Assembly (NCBI GenBank): GCA_016715765.1
Contig: JADJZJ010000043.1
Coordinates: forward strand, 1-32,746
Source of the DNA: Opitutaceae bacterium
GTDB taxonomy: Bacteria; Verrucomicrobiota; Verrucomicrobiia; Opitutales; Opitutaceae
DNA length: 32,746 nt
Direction of reading: 5' to 3'
Part shown: positions 1 to 7,969 of the stretch, in pieces
Layout of the letters: every line of letters begins with the position of its first letter
Numbering within the stretch: the stretch's first letter is position 1
Made by a program: the position numbers and the translations under genes
The notes under the pieces: model-generated
Database searches by the model: none
Told to the model about the DNA's origin: nothing
Seen by the model: only the letters and a program-made list of their open reading frames with translations

Positions 1-1693
1 GGCATTCTGCCGGGCAACGACGGCCGCAATTACGTGATCCGTCGTATCCTACGTCGTGGGATTCTCTACGGCAAAAAACTCGGACTGCAGACCGGCTTCT
101 TTGAGCAACTGGTCGCGCCGGTGGTCGAATCGCTCGGCATGGTTTTCCCTGAACTCGTCCAACAGCAGGACATCATCCGGCGCGTCATTCGCAGCGAAGA
201 GGAGTCGTTTGGCCGGACGTTGGATCGCGGGCTGCAGATTTTCACCAAAGCCGCCGCCGCGGAAAAGGTCAGCGGCGCCTCGGCCTTCGAACTCTACGAC
301 ACCTACGGATTCCCGTTGGACATGACCCAGCTTCTCGCCACCGAGCGCGGACTCACGGTCGACACGGCTGAGTTCGAACGCCTCATGACCCAGCAGCGCG
401 ACCGGGCCCGCGCGGCGCAGAAGAAGGAGATCGTCGTGGCGGCCAAGGAAGGCGAAACCGCCGACCTCGTTCAGACCAGGTTCACCGGCTATGCGGAAAC
501 CCAGGGCAGCGGTCAGGTGGTCGATGTCATCAAAACCGAGAAGGACACTTTCCTGGTCTTCGATCAGACTCCCTTCTACGCCGAGATGGGCGGTCAAACC
601 GGCGACACCGGCACGGCCGTCATTGACGGACACAAGTACGAGATCGTCGACTGCGTGAAGGACAAGGCTGGCCGCCACCTCCACAAGCTCGCCCAGAACT
701 CCCAACTGCCCTCTCCCATCTCCGGCGCGACCGCGACTCTCGCGGTCGACGCCGACCGTCGCCGCGCCATCAACCGCCATCACAGCGCCGCGCATTTGAT
801 CCATTGGGCCTTGCGCAAGGTCCTCGGCACGCATGTCCGGCAGGCCGGCACCTCCAAGACGGCCGAGCGCATGCGCTTCGACTTCTCGCATTTTGAAGCC
901 GCGACTCCGGAACAGCTGCGGGAAATCGAAAACCTGATCAACGCGAAGGTCATCGAGAACGCCCGGGTCGAGACCTACGAGACCGAGTTCGACAAGAAGC
1001 CCGCCGACACCCTCGCCTTCTTCGGCGAAATACGGCCGCATTGTCCGCGTGGTCGACATCGGCAGCTACAGCCGCGAGCTCTGCGGCGGCACGCACGTTG
1101 CCACCACGGGTGAAATCGGAGTCATCAAGATCGTCGCCGAGATGGCCATCGCCGCCGGCACGCGCCGCATCGAGGCCGTCGCCGGCGCCCCGGCCTACGC
1201 CCTGCTCGAAGCGCACGAGACGGCGTTGAAAGCCGTCGGCTCCCGGCTCAACGCCGGCCCGGTGGATGTCGTCCAAAAGCTCGACGCCCTCCTTTCGTAC
1301 CAAAAGGAGCTGGAAAAGAAGCTCAAGGCCTTCGAGCAAAAGGCCGCCGCCGGCCTGGCCGGGGAACTCGCCGCCACGGCGGTCACCAGGGATGGACTCA
1401 AGTTCGTGTCCGCCGCCGTCAGCATTTCCGAGCCCGAGGCGCTGCGCAGCCTGGGTTCGCAGGTGCTCGCCCGTCTGGGTGAAGGCGTGGTCACGCTCGG
1501 CGCCGCCTTCGGCGAGAAGACCAGCCTGGTCGCTTTCTGCTCGCCCGCCGCCATCAAGGCCGGGCATCAGGCGGGAAAACTCATCGCCGGCCTGGCCGGA
1601 CAATTGGGCGGCAAGGGCGGCGGCAAGCCGGACTTCGCCATGGGTGGAGGCAAGGAAGCCGCAAAACTCCCCGAAGTCATGACCCTCAAATAG
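1..1693 (+). CDS. alaS: Alanyl-tRNA synthetase, 3' part, interrupted by a frameshift
   Basis: Charges tRNA-Ala in the cytoplasm. The frame is open from base 1, and the first residues (GILPGNDGRNYVIRRILRRG) match the end of the AlaRS catalytic core, so the 5' part lies outside the window. The editing domain has the zinc motif HxxxH (HSAAH, bases 781-795) and the CxxxH motif in ELCGGTH (Cys codon at 1082). The C-terminal DHHA1 region ends in the typical Gly-rich GGGKPDFAMGGG. Between the two zinc motifs the frame breaks at about 1027-1031: FFGE is followed by one extra A, or two bases are missing where FFGEKYG is expected. From 1031 the +1 frame continues without damage to TAG at 1691. Because alaS is essential and everything else is intact, a sequencing or assembly error is more likely than a true pseudogene. 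Confidence 0.93.
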
Positions 1694-1698
1694 CATTG

Positions 1699-3453
1699 AT
1701 GTCCGCTCCCACTGCCAATGTGTCCGGCTTGGTCTGCATTCTGGCCTTCAACGGCTCGAACCAGCTGGCGGTGCGTCAACTGGGGGCCAAGGCCGGTTTG
1801 CCTTTCACCGGCACCGATCTGGCCATGGCCACGACCCGGCTGGAAGGCGCCTTCAAGGTGCATACCCCGCCGGCGGAGTACTTCACGGCCCCGGCCGGCG
1901 GGCGCACTTACCGGGTGTTTTTCGCCCAGGTTCAGGGCCCGCCCGCTGACGGCGAGATCAGATTCTATTCGATTGAGACGCTCGAGGGCAGCCCGGCCAT
2001 GCTCGCGCCCTCGCTGGCGGGACTCCTCGGCGGCCTGGAGCCCCACCTCAATGACATCCCCTACCTCCATTTGGGGGAGAATGATTTCATCAACAAGTTC
2101 CGGCCGGAGAAGCAGCGCAACACCGCCATCTACGAGCAGGACCCCGCGGCCAACGCGCTTTACCAATCCCAGCTCTGCGCCGCCATCAAGGCCCTGGCCC
2201 GCCGGCACGAGCGCTCCGCCACCGCCCCGGTCACGCTCGATTTTGGCCAGGTGAGCTACCTCATCCCGAGCCATTTCGGTTTCTGCCTGGGCGTCAAGAA
2301 CGCCATTGAGCGCGCCTACGAGACACTCGCCGCGAATCCGGACCGGCGCGTCTTCATGCTTTCCGAACTGATCCACAATCCCTTCGTCAACGAGGACCTC
2401 CTCCGGCGCGGTCTGCGCTACCTGCAAACCGACAAGGGCCGGCCCTACCCCCAGACGGCCGAGGCGGGGGCGCGGGAGTTATGGGACACGCTGACCGCCG
2501 ACGACATCGTCATCATCCCGGCCTTCGGTGCGACCGATGAGGACAAGGCCCGCCTCGTGCGCAAGGGCATCGCCGTCAACCAGCACGATGCCACCTGCAT
2601 GCTGGTGGAGAAGGTCTGGAAGGCGGCCCGCAGCTACGGTCGCGAGGGCTTCACCGTCATCATCCACGGCAAGGCCGAGCACGAGGAGACGAAGGCCACA
2701 TTTTCCAATACGCGGCGCTACGCCCCCGCGCTGATTGTCCGCGACGTCGAGGAAACCCGCCGGCTGTGCGAGATCATCCGCAGCGAGGACCCCGTGGTGC
2801 GGGCCGGGTTTTACACGCTGTTTGCCGGAAAATTCACCCCGGGCTTTGATGTGGACCGGCATCTGGAGCGCATCGCGGTGGTCAACCAGACGACCCTGCT
2901 GATGAATGAGACGCGCGCCATCATCACCTCGCTCCGCGACGTCTATCGCGCGCGCTATGGTGAAATCGGCGCCGAGCGCGTGGGCGGCAGCGACAAGAAC
3001 GACACCCTGTGCTACGCCACGCAGGTGAACCAGGATGCGCTGAGCCGCGCCCTGTCCGAACCGATCGATGCCGCCTTCGTGATCGGCGGCAAGAATTCGT
3101 CAAACACCTACCAGCTCTACCGCCTGTGTGAGGAGACCCTGGGCGAACGGGCATATTTCATCCAGTCCGAGGCCAACATCCTTTCCCTCGGCGAGGTCGA
3201 GCACTACGTTTTCCCCTCCATGAGCGCGGGCCGGTTGCACGGCCACACGGAGAAGCGCCCGCTCTGGCCCGCCGGTCACCCCTCGCCGGTGCGCGTCCTG
3301 ATCACCGGCGGAGCCTCCTGCCCCGACGGCATCATCCAGCAGGTCATTACCCGCATCAACGGGCTGTTCCCGGCCGGTACCCTGCGCTCGATCGATGAAG
3401 TGCTGGACGCCCTGGCCGGCAGCGAGCCGGCCCCGAACGTTCAGAACCGGTAG
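1699..3453 (+). CDS. ispH: 4-hydroxy-3-methylbut-2-enyl diphosphate reductase IspH with long N-terminal extension
   Basis: Last enzyme of the MEP isoprenoid pathway, a cytoplasmic [4Fe-4S] protein reducing HMBPP to IPP and DMAPP. The three cluster cysteines are visible: Cys196 in GFCLGV, Cys300 in HDATCMLV and Cys541 in GGASCPD. The substrate-site segments HNPFVNE, HGKAEHEE, TLCYATQ and NSSNTY are also present. The core of about 390 residues resembles the longer plant/cyanobacterial type rather than the 316-residue E. coli enzyme. Residues 1 to about 185 precede the core and I do not recognise them. The ATG at 1699 is 5 bases after the alaS stop; a TTG at 1696 directly precedes it and is less likely. 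The 3' end overlaps the convergent beta-barrel gene by 13 bases. Confidence 0.93.
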   Translation: MSAPTANVSGLVCILAFNGSNQLAVRQLGAKAGLPFTGTDLAMATTRLEGAFKVHTPPAEYFTAPAGGRTYRVFFAQVQGPPADGEIRFYSIETLEGSPAMLAPSLAGLLGGLEPHLNDIPYLHLGENDFINKFRPEKQRNTAIYEQDPAANALYQSQLCAAIKALARRHERSATAPVTLDFGQVSYLIPSHFGFCLGVKNAIERAYETLAANPDRRVFMLSELIHNPFVNEDLLRRGLRYLQTDKGRPYPQTAEAGARELWDTLTADDIVIIPAFGATDEDKARLVRKGIAVNQHDATCMLVEKVWKAARSYGREGFTVIIHGKAEHEETKATFSNTRRYAPALIVRDVEETRRLCEIIRSEDPVVRAGFYTLFAGKFTPGFDVDRHLERIAVVNQTTLLMNETRAIITSLRDVYRARYGEIGAERVGGSDKNDTLCYATQVNQDALSRALSEPIDAAFVIGGKNSSNTYQLYRLCEETLGERAYFIQSEANILSLGEVEHYVFPSMSAGRLHGHTEKRPLWPAGHPSPVRVLITGGASCPDGIIQQVITRINGLFPAGTLRSIDEVLDALAGSEPAPNVQNR

Positions 3454-4583
3454 TTCAGGCCGGCCCGCAGGCCCTTGAGACTGCTCAGGTCCAGCCGGGT
3501 TGAGTAGCTTGAATTCTGCGAGGAGAGATCCTGCTCATACTCGCCCGAACCCTGGAAAAACGCGCCGACATACAGACCGGCCCGGTCCGTGAGAATGTAC
3601 TCCATGTTGGCATCGGCATAGTAACCGGTCAGGAGATCGTCGCCCACATCGGAAATGGTCACCGTCTGGTCTTCGCCGATCTCCGGCGAAAGGGTCTGCG
3701 CGAGGCTGTAGTCGGTTCCCACGTAGACCATGGCGGGGCCGGCGCTGACGGTGAACCGGAACTTCTCACTGAAGGAAAATGAAATGGAAGGACCGGCGCG
3801 GAAGGTGAGATAGGAACCGCGCAGTTTCCAGTAATTGGACACGCTGACGTTGTCCGTGACCGTGTTGATCGTGCGCGAATCGGGCTTCTGGCCGATCAGC
3901 ACCGTGGTGTCGGTGACAACCCCGTTCTCATCCGTGATCGTCGATGGCGCCGAATACGGGGCATCCGGGACCGTCTGCCCGTTCATGAAATACTGGTCGG
4001 TCTGGGTGGTGATGTTCGCCAGGACGTTGTCGCGCAGCCCGGTGTTGATGTTGTTGAGGCTGAATCCGGCGAACAGCTTCCACTGGATGCGACTGCCGAT
4101 CTTGCCCATGTCACGGGCGACGATCAACTCGGTGCCGTAGCTGTTGCCCGGGTCCGCGTTCCGCGTGTTGTTGTCGGTGATGTCGGCACTGAACAGATGG
4201 AACGCCAGGTAGCCCGTATCGAGGCGCTGGGCATTGTCGGAATAGGCCCAGGTATTGGTCTTGCCGTCGGTCAAGGCATTGCCGTCCGCGTCCTTGCGCT
4301 GGTCGAGCTCAACAAAGCCGTCATTGTAATAGCGCGCGACGCCGGTCGAGGTTGCGTCACCGGAATCAAAAAAGGCCGGGATTTTGCTGGTGACGCCCGG
4401 GGAACCGATGAAGTCCAGCTTCGGCCCGGTCAGGGCGCGAAAGCCGACGCTCAGGTTCATCTTCGGCTCGGCGTAGTAATCATCGAGGTTGAAGATCGGG
4501 ATCGTGTCTTCCTGCGCGAGGCCGAGAACGGGCAGGAGCAGGAACGCCAGGGATGAAAGCAGCTGGGTGCGGGATGGGTGCAT
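3441..4583 (-). CDS. Secreted outer-membrane beta-barrel protein, unknown function
   Basis: 380 residues starting at the ATG at 4583, where a signal peptide begins (basic MHPSR, hydrophobic LLSSLAFLLLPVLGLA, cleavage near AQ-ED). The open frame extends about 30 codons further upstream, but that part looks non-coding. The mature protein is rich in Tyr, Asn, Thr, Ser and Asp with alternating aromatic strands (for example YLTFRAGPSISFSF and FRFTVSAGPAMVYVG). It ends in NYRF, an aromatic C-terminus as expected for BAM-inserted outer-membrane barrels. No plug or TonB box is seen, so it is more likely a simple barrel than a TonB-dependent receptor. Monocistronic; it converges with ispH and overlaps its last codons. 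The substrate is unknown. Confidence 0.78.
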   Translation of the reverse strand: MHPSRTQLLSSLAFLLLPVLGLAQEDTIPIFNLDDYYAEPKMNLSVGFRALTGPKLDFIGSPGVTSKIPAFFDSGDATSTGVARYYNDGFVELDQRKDADGNALTDGKTNTWAYSDNAQRLDTGYLAFHLFSADITDNNTRNADPGNSYGTELIVARDMGKIGSRIQWKLFAGFSLNNINTGLRDNVLANITTQTDQYFMNGQTVPDAPYSAPSTITDENGVVTDTTVLIGQKPDSRTINTVTDNVSVSNYWKLRGSYLTFRAGPSISFSFSEKFRFTVSAGPAMVYVGTDYSLAQTLSPEIGEDQTVTISDVGDDLLTGYYADANMEYILTDRAGLYVGAFFQGSGEYEQDLSSQNSSYSTRLDLSSLKGLRAGLNYRF

Positions 4584-4692
4584 TGAGCAAAATTGGACGG
4601 CCGGGAGGGGAAAAGGTTGCAAAAAGAATCTGGCGGAGGTCGGCCGAGTCAACCGGAGATTCCAAGGGGGCACCCAGACGTGTCCGGGAGCC

Positions 4693-5391
4693 TTATTCGG
4701 TGAACTCGTTGTATTTCTTGGCGGCAGCCTTGTCGGCCTTGAGGGCGGCGGCGGCGGCGGGATCGAGTTCGGCTTCGCGCTCGCGCAACCGCAGCGCCTT
4801 GGCCCGCAGTTCCTCCTCGCGCTGCTCGAGCTGGGTTTCCTTCTCCTGCTGGGCCTGGACCTTCTCGAAAAGCTTGGTTTCGCTTTCCTCGAGGAAGAGT
4901 TCCCGCTCCTGCTGCGCCTGTTTCGCCTCCTTGAGGGCCTCCTCCTGCCGCTCCAGTTCGAGCTTCAATTGTTCGAGCGCGGCCTGCTCCTCCTTGCTGA
5001 CGACGGCCTGGGCGGGGGCCTGCTTGCGGGCGGCCTCCACGAGTTTTTCGCGCGCCTGGAGCAGGGCCTCCATCTCGGCCAGCTCGCGCTCCTTTTCGGC
5101 CAGCCGGGTCTCGGCGTCGAGGATCATCCGTTCGCGATCGGCCAGGAGGTTCTCAAGCTTCTTCAGCGATTGCTCCAGCTCCTTGACGCGGTCGGAGTTG
5201 ATGCTCTTGGTCTCGCCCCACGGCGTGCGCGTCGAGCTGACGAAATTCTTGATTGATTCCCGGGCGGCGGCCGAGGCCTCGGTCACTTCCAACGGCGAAC
5301 GGTTGGTCGTGAGGCGCCGACGCAGCACCAGCGAGGGTGCCGGCATTGTCCTGACGGGAAATTTGATCGGGGTGTTGGGCGGTACAGCCAT
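4693..5391 (-). CDS. Coiled-coil protein, third gene of the ParA-type operon
   Basis: 232 residues. After a Pro/Arg-rich start and about 60 residues without obvious pattern, residues about 65-225 form a nearly continuous Glu/Lys/Gln/Leu-rich helix with heptad spacing (for example DRVKELEQSLKKLENLLADR and LEQREEELRAKALRLRERE). This is a long coiled coil. There is no signal peptide or membrane segment. Position 16 offers a second Met (MPAPS), so the start is not certain. The gene begins 6 bases after the stop of the 280-aa gene, so it is very likely cotranscribed with it and with the ParA-type ATPase. A scaffold or adaptor role for the ATPase is inference; the sequence shows only a coiled coil. 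Confidence 0.8.
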   Translation of the reverse strand: MAVPPNTPIKFPVRTMPAPSLVLRRRLTTNRSPLEVTEASAAARESIKNFVSSTRTPWGETKSINSDRVKELEQSLKKLENLLADRERMILDAETRLAEKERELAEMEALLQAREKLVEAARKQAPAQAVVSKEEQAALEQLKLELERQEEALKEAKQAQQERELFLEESETKLFEKVQAQQEKETQLEQREEELRAKALRLREREAELDPAAAAALKADKAAAKKYNEFTE

Positions 5392-5397
5392 TGCCGA

Positions 5398-6240
5398 TTA
5401 CTTCTTCTTGAACCAGCGGGAGAGCGAGCCCATGAAGCCGGTCTTCGCCTTGGCCTCCGGTTCAAGCATCTCGGCGGCGGCGGCCTCGGCGGCGGGATTG
5501 CCCAGCACCATCAGGATGCGGGTCAGCGGCAGGCCCGAGGCCAGATCCCGCTGGATCGCGGCATGCTCATCCTTGAACATGGCAAAGGCCTTCGCGGCCT
5601 TGGCCGATTTAGCGGCCGGGTCCTGCACCCGGGCGATCTGCGCCAGGCTTTCGATCAGGTGCATGCCGGTGGCTCCGGGACGGAACGGCAGCAGCTCGGC
5701 CAGGGCCTTTTCGTCGATGTGGGAAAGGGCGTTCAACAGCTTTTTGAAATCTCCGCCCACGATGACGTTCTGCGACATGCCCTGGGCGAAAACGGCGAAC
5801 TCGCCCAGCGTGGTCAGTTTTTCCATGGCGCAGAAATCGATGGTGCCGCTGTCCAGGGCGGTGAGCTCGATCGGGAAGCTCTCCGGGATGCCGAGCTTCG
5901 CCATGTTCTTCAGCATCTGGTTGTCCTTCTGCGCGGAAGCCTGGGTCTGCTCCACCATGTCGCCGAACGGGGCGTCAAACGCCATGGTCTCCTTGAGGAT
6001 GGAGATCAGGAGATCGGCGTGGTTGGGATAACCTTTCAGGGCCAGCATCTCCTTCATCTCCGTGTAGGCGAGGTCGATGTATTTGGCCGGAGACTCATCC
6101 TTGCCCTTGATGGGCCATTCCGGGCCGTCAAGATTCTGGGCCAGGCTGTCGAGCGAGGTGTCGACCATCAGCGAAGCGGAAAAGGCCGAGCGGACTTCAT
6201 CCCAGTTCTTCGCGGTATATTTGGAGGCGTTATCGGACAT
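5398..6240 (-). CDS. Unknown helical protein between ParA-type ATPase and coiled-coil protein
   Basis: 280 residues, not recognised. Composition suggests a soluble, mostly alpha-helical protein rich in Ala, Leu, Lys and Met, with no transmembrane segment or signal peptide. The last residues, SLSRWFKKK, form a basic aromatic tail that could touch membrane, nucleic acid or an acidic partner. The ATG at 6240 follows the ATPase stop by 16 bases, and the next gene starts 6 bases after its own stop, so it is the middle gene of a three-gene operon. It has no ParB signature (no recognisable ParB N-terminal box or HTH) and no MinE or MipZ features I can see. It could be the effector or cargo adaptor of the ATPase, but this rests only on position. 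Confidence 0.8.
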   Translation of the reverse strand: MSDNASKYTAKNWDEVRSAFSASLMVDTSLDSLAQNLDGPEWPIKGKDESPAKYIDLAYTEMKEMLALKGYPNHADLLISILKETMAFDAPFGDMVEQTQASAQKDNQMLKNMAKLGIPESFPIELTALDSGTIDFCAMEKLTTLGEFAVFAQGMSQNVIVGGDFKKLLNALSHIDEKALAELLPFRPGATGMHLIESLAQIARVQDPAAKSAKAAKAFAMFKDEHAAIQRDLASGLPLTRILMVLGNPAAEAAAAEMLEPEAKAKTGFMGSLSRWFKKK

Positions 6241-6256
6241 TTTAAGTGGGAATTGT

Positions 6257-7153
6257 TCAGAGTTGGGCGCCCTGGCGGACGATCTCCGAGGCCAGCCGGC
6301 GATAGTCGTTGATGACGCTGTCCTGCGCGGTATCCGCCCCTTCCTGCATCACGAGCACGACCGGCAGCCCGAGGGTCACGGCGCGCCGGACGATCATGGC
6401 ATCGCGGATCTGGGTCTCGAAAATCTTGGAGTTCGGTCCCACCCGCTTCGCGGCCCGGAATTGATTCAGGCGAAGCTGCATGCGCATCTTCGGCACCTCG
6501 ATGTCCACGCCGGTCTTGATCGAGTTGAAGATGATGCCCTGCACCTGCGCCGGCACGCCCATGGCCGACTTGCGGAAACTGGCGGACAGCTGGTGGAATT
6601 TGCCGAGCTTCTCCACGAGCAGCGTGAAACCGATCAGGCTCAGCGCATCGGGGTTGGAGGGGACGTAGATCTCATTCGAGCTGAAAACGCCGCACTGCGA
6701 GGCGCGCAGGATGTTGGGCGGGCAGTCGAACAGGATGTAGTCGTAGTTCCCCTCGATCTCGGCGAGCTGCTCGTAGAATTGCAGGTAGGCGGGGCGCTTG
6801 GGATCGCCGGTGTATTCGCCTTCCAGGTCGACCAGGTTGAATGCCGTGGGCACCAGGTCCAGCCCGGGCAGGAGTTTTTCGCCTTCCTTGCCTTCCACCA
6901 CATCCTTGACGATGATGTCCTTCAGCTGGGCCTTGCCGGGGTCGAAAATGGAGTAGATCGCCCCCACGCCGGAGGAATTGATCTTGTTCCAGCGGTCCAG
7001 CTTGAGCAGCCAGATGCTCGCATTCGATTGTGTATCGAAGTCGAACAGCAGCACGCGATGGCCCTGCTTGGCGAGTGCGGCCGCCGTGTTGACGATAAGG
7101 GAGGTTTTGCCGACACCGCCCTTGTAATTGATAAAGCTGATTTTACGTGCCAT
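6257..7153 (-). CDS. ParA/MinD-family (deviant Walker A) ATPase
   Basis: 298 residues. The deviant Walker A motif KGGVGKTS lies at residues 11-18 with both the signature Lys11 and Lys16. Walker A' (FDFDTQSN) is at about 37-44 and Walker B (YDYILFDCPP) at about 137-146. This is the Soj/ParA/MinD dimeric switch ATPase fold, which positions DNA, complexes or other cargo through ATP-dependent binding to nucleoid or membrane. There is no N-terminal HTH (unlike plasmid type Ia ParA) and no clear MinD C-terminal amphipathic helix. No parB, minC, minE or bcsE-like gene is adjacent; instead two unknown genes follow with short gaps. It is therefore more likely an orphan or specialised positioning ATPase than the chromosomal Soj. 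The upstream 175 bases are shared with the divergent Gre-like gene. Confidence 0.9.
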   Translation of the reverse strand: MARKISFINYKGGVGKTSLIVNTAAALAKQGHRVLLFDFDTQSNASIWLLKLDRWNKINSSGVGAIYSIFDPGKAQLKDIIVKDVVEGKEGEKLLPGLDLVPTAFNLVDLEGEYTGDPKRPAYLQFYEQLAEIEGNYDYILFDCPPNILRASQCGVFSSNEIYVPSNPDALSLIGFTLLVEKLGKFHQLSASFRKSAMGVPAQVQGIIFNSIKTGVDIEVPKMRMQLRLNQFRAAKRVGPNSKIFETQIRDAMIVRRAVTLGLPVVLVMQEGADTAQDSVINDYRRLASEIVRQGAQL

Positions 7154-7328
7154 TTAATTCACCGGATCCGGGAATGCTAATTTGTCTGGTTTGAAGATGA
7201 TGGCTTATCAATTGGTCGCGAGTCAATAATGCGTCCCTGAAGGTTTTCCTCATTTTTCACATTATCATCCCGCACCCTGCCGCGCGCCACCCGCGAAAAG
7301 CCATACCTTCGTCAATTATTCCCGACTC

Positions 7329-7796
7329 ATGAACAAGGAAAAACTGCGGCAACTGATCCTCGACCAGCTTGAGCAGGAATGGCGGACCCAGAACGCGGCG
7401 GCCGACCTGGCCCGCGATGAGGCCACCCACGAAGAAAGCCGGCCGGAAAGCAAGTACGACACCCACAGCCAGGAAGCGGCCTACCTGGCGGAAGGCCAGG
7501 CCAGGCTCGCCGCCGATATCGCCGAGGCGCGGATCGCCTTCGAATCCCTGCCCCTGCCCGCCTTTGGCCCGCAGGACCCGGTGGCGCTCGGGGCCCTCGT
7601 CCAACTCGATCAGTCCGGCGACCGGGCCTGGTACTTTGTGGGCCCGTATCGCGGTGGCACCAGCGTCGACTTCGATGGCACGGCGGTGCTGGTCATCACC
7701 CCGCAGTCGCCACTCGGCCGCCGGCTCATGGGCGTGACGCCCGGGAGTGCGGTCGCCCTGCCCCGCGGTTCCGGCCTGCTCCTCACCGTGCAATGA
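7329..7796 (+). CDS. GreA/GreB-family transcription elongation factor-like protein
   Basis: 155 residues. The N-terminal half is helical and charged, with a segment DEATHEESRPESKYDTHSQE (residues about 31-50) in the place of the acidic tip of the Gre coiled coil. The C-terminal half carries the GreA/B FKBP-like domain, ending in the hallmark ITPQSPLGRRLMGVTPGSAV. Family members insert the coiled coil into the RNA polymerase secondary channel and stimulate transcript cleavage in backtracked complexes. The N-terminal half diverges from housekeeping GreA (which has DLKENAEYHAA), so this is probably a Gre-like paralogue and not the main GreA. The ATG at 7329 has no clear ribosome site. The gene is alone, divergent from the ParA-type operon. 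Confidence 0.8.
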   Translation: MNKEKLRQLILDQLEQEWRTQNAAADLARDEATHEESRPESKYDTHSQEAAYLAEGQARLAADIAEARIAFESLPLPAFGPQDPVALGALVQLDQSGDRAWYFVGPYRGGTSVDFDGTAVLVITPQSPLGRRLMGVTPGSAVALPRGSGLLLTVQ

Positions 7797-7847
7797 GAAT
7801 CCGCGCCCCCCGCCTGATCGGAGCATGACAGACCAGTGCTTTATCTT

Positions 7848-7877
7848 TTGACGATCCCGGGCGGGATTGCATATCCC
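7848..7877 (+). promoter_or_regulatory. Possible sigma70-like promoter upstream of the hybrid kinase operon
   Basis: TTGACG at 7848-7853 matches the -35 consensus in five of six bases and is followed after 18 bases by TATCCC at 7872-7877 as a weak -10. It lies about 95 bases before the kinase start and after the Gre-like stop, the only gap in front of the signalling operon. The -10 is poor and nothing else supports it. Confidence 0.3.
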
Positions 7878-7969
7878 TCTCTCCACAAATCTTTGCGCCG
7901 TTCTGATTTAGTGCGCATCCCCCTCCCCGCCTCTCCACCCTTCGCCACGGAAACCACCTACCGGCCCCT

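Noticed and set aside
49..1059. 336-codon minus-strand open frame opposite alaS
   Set aside because: Antisense of clear AlaRS sequence, no recognisable protein.
4693..6240. Reading the ParA-type operon as a chromosomal parAB locus
   Set aside because: Neither downstream protein shows a ParB domain, and no parS-like palindrome (TGTTTCACGTGAAACA type) was seen nearby.
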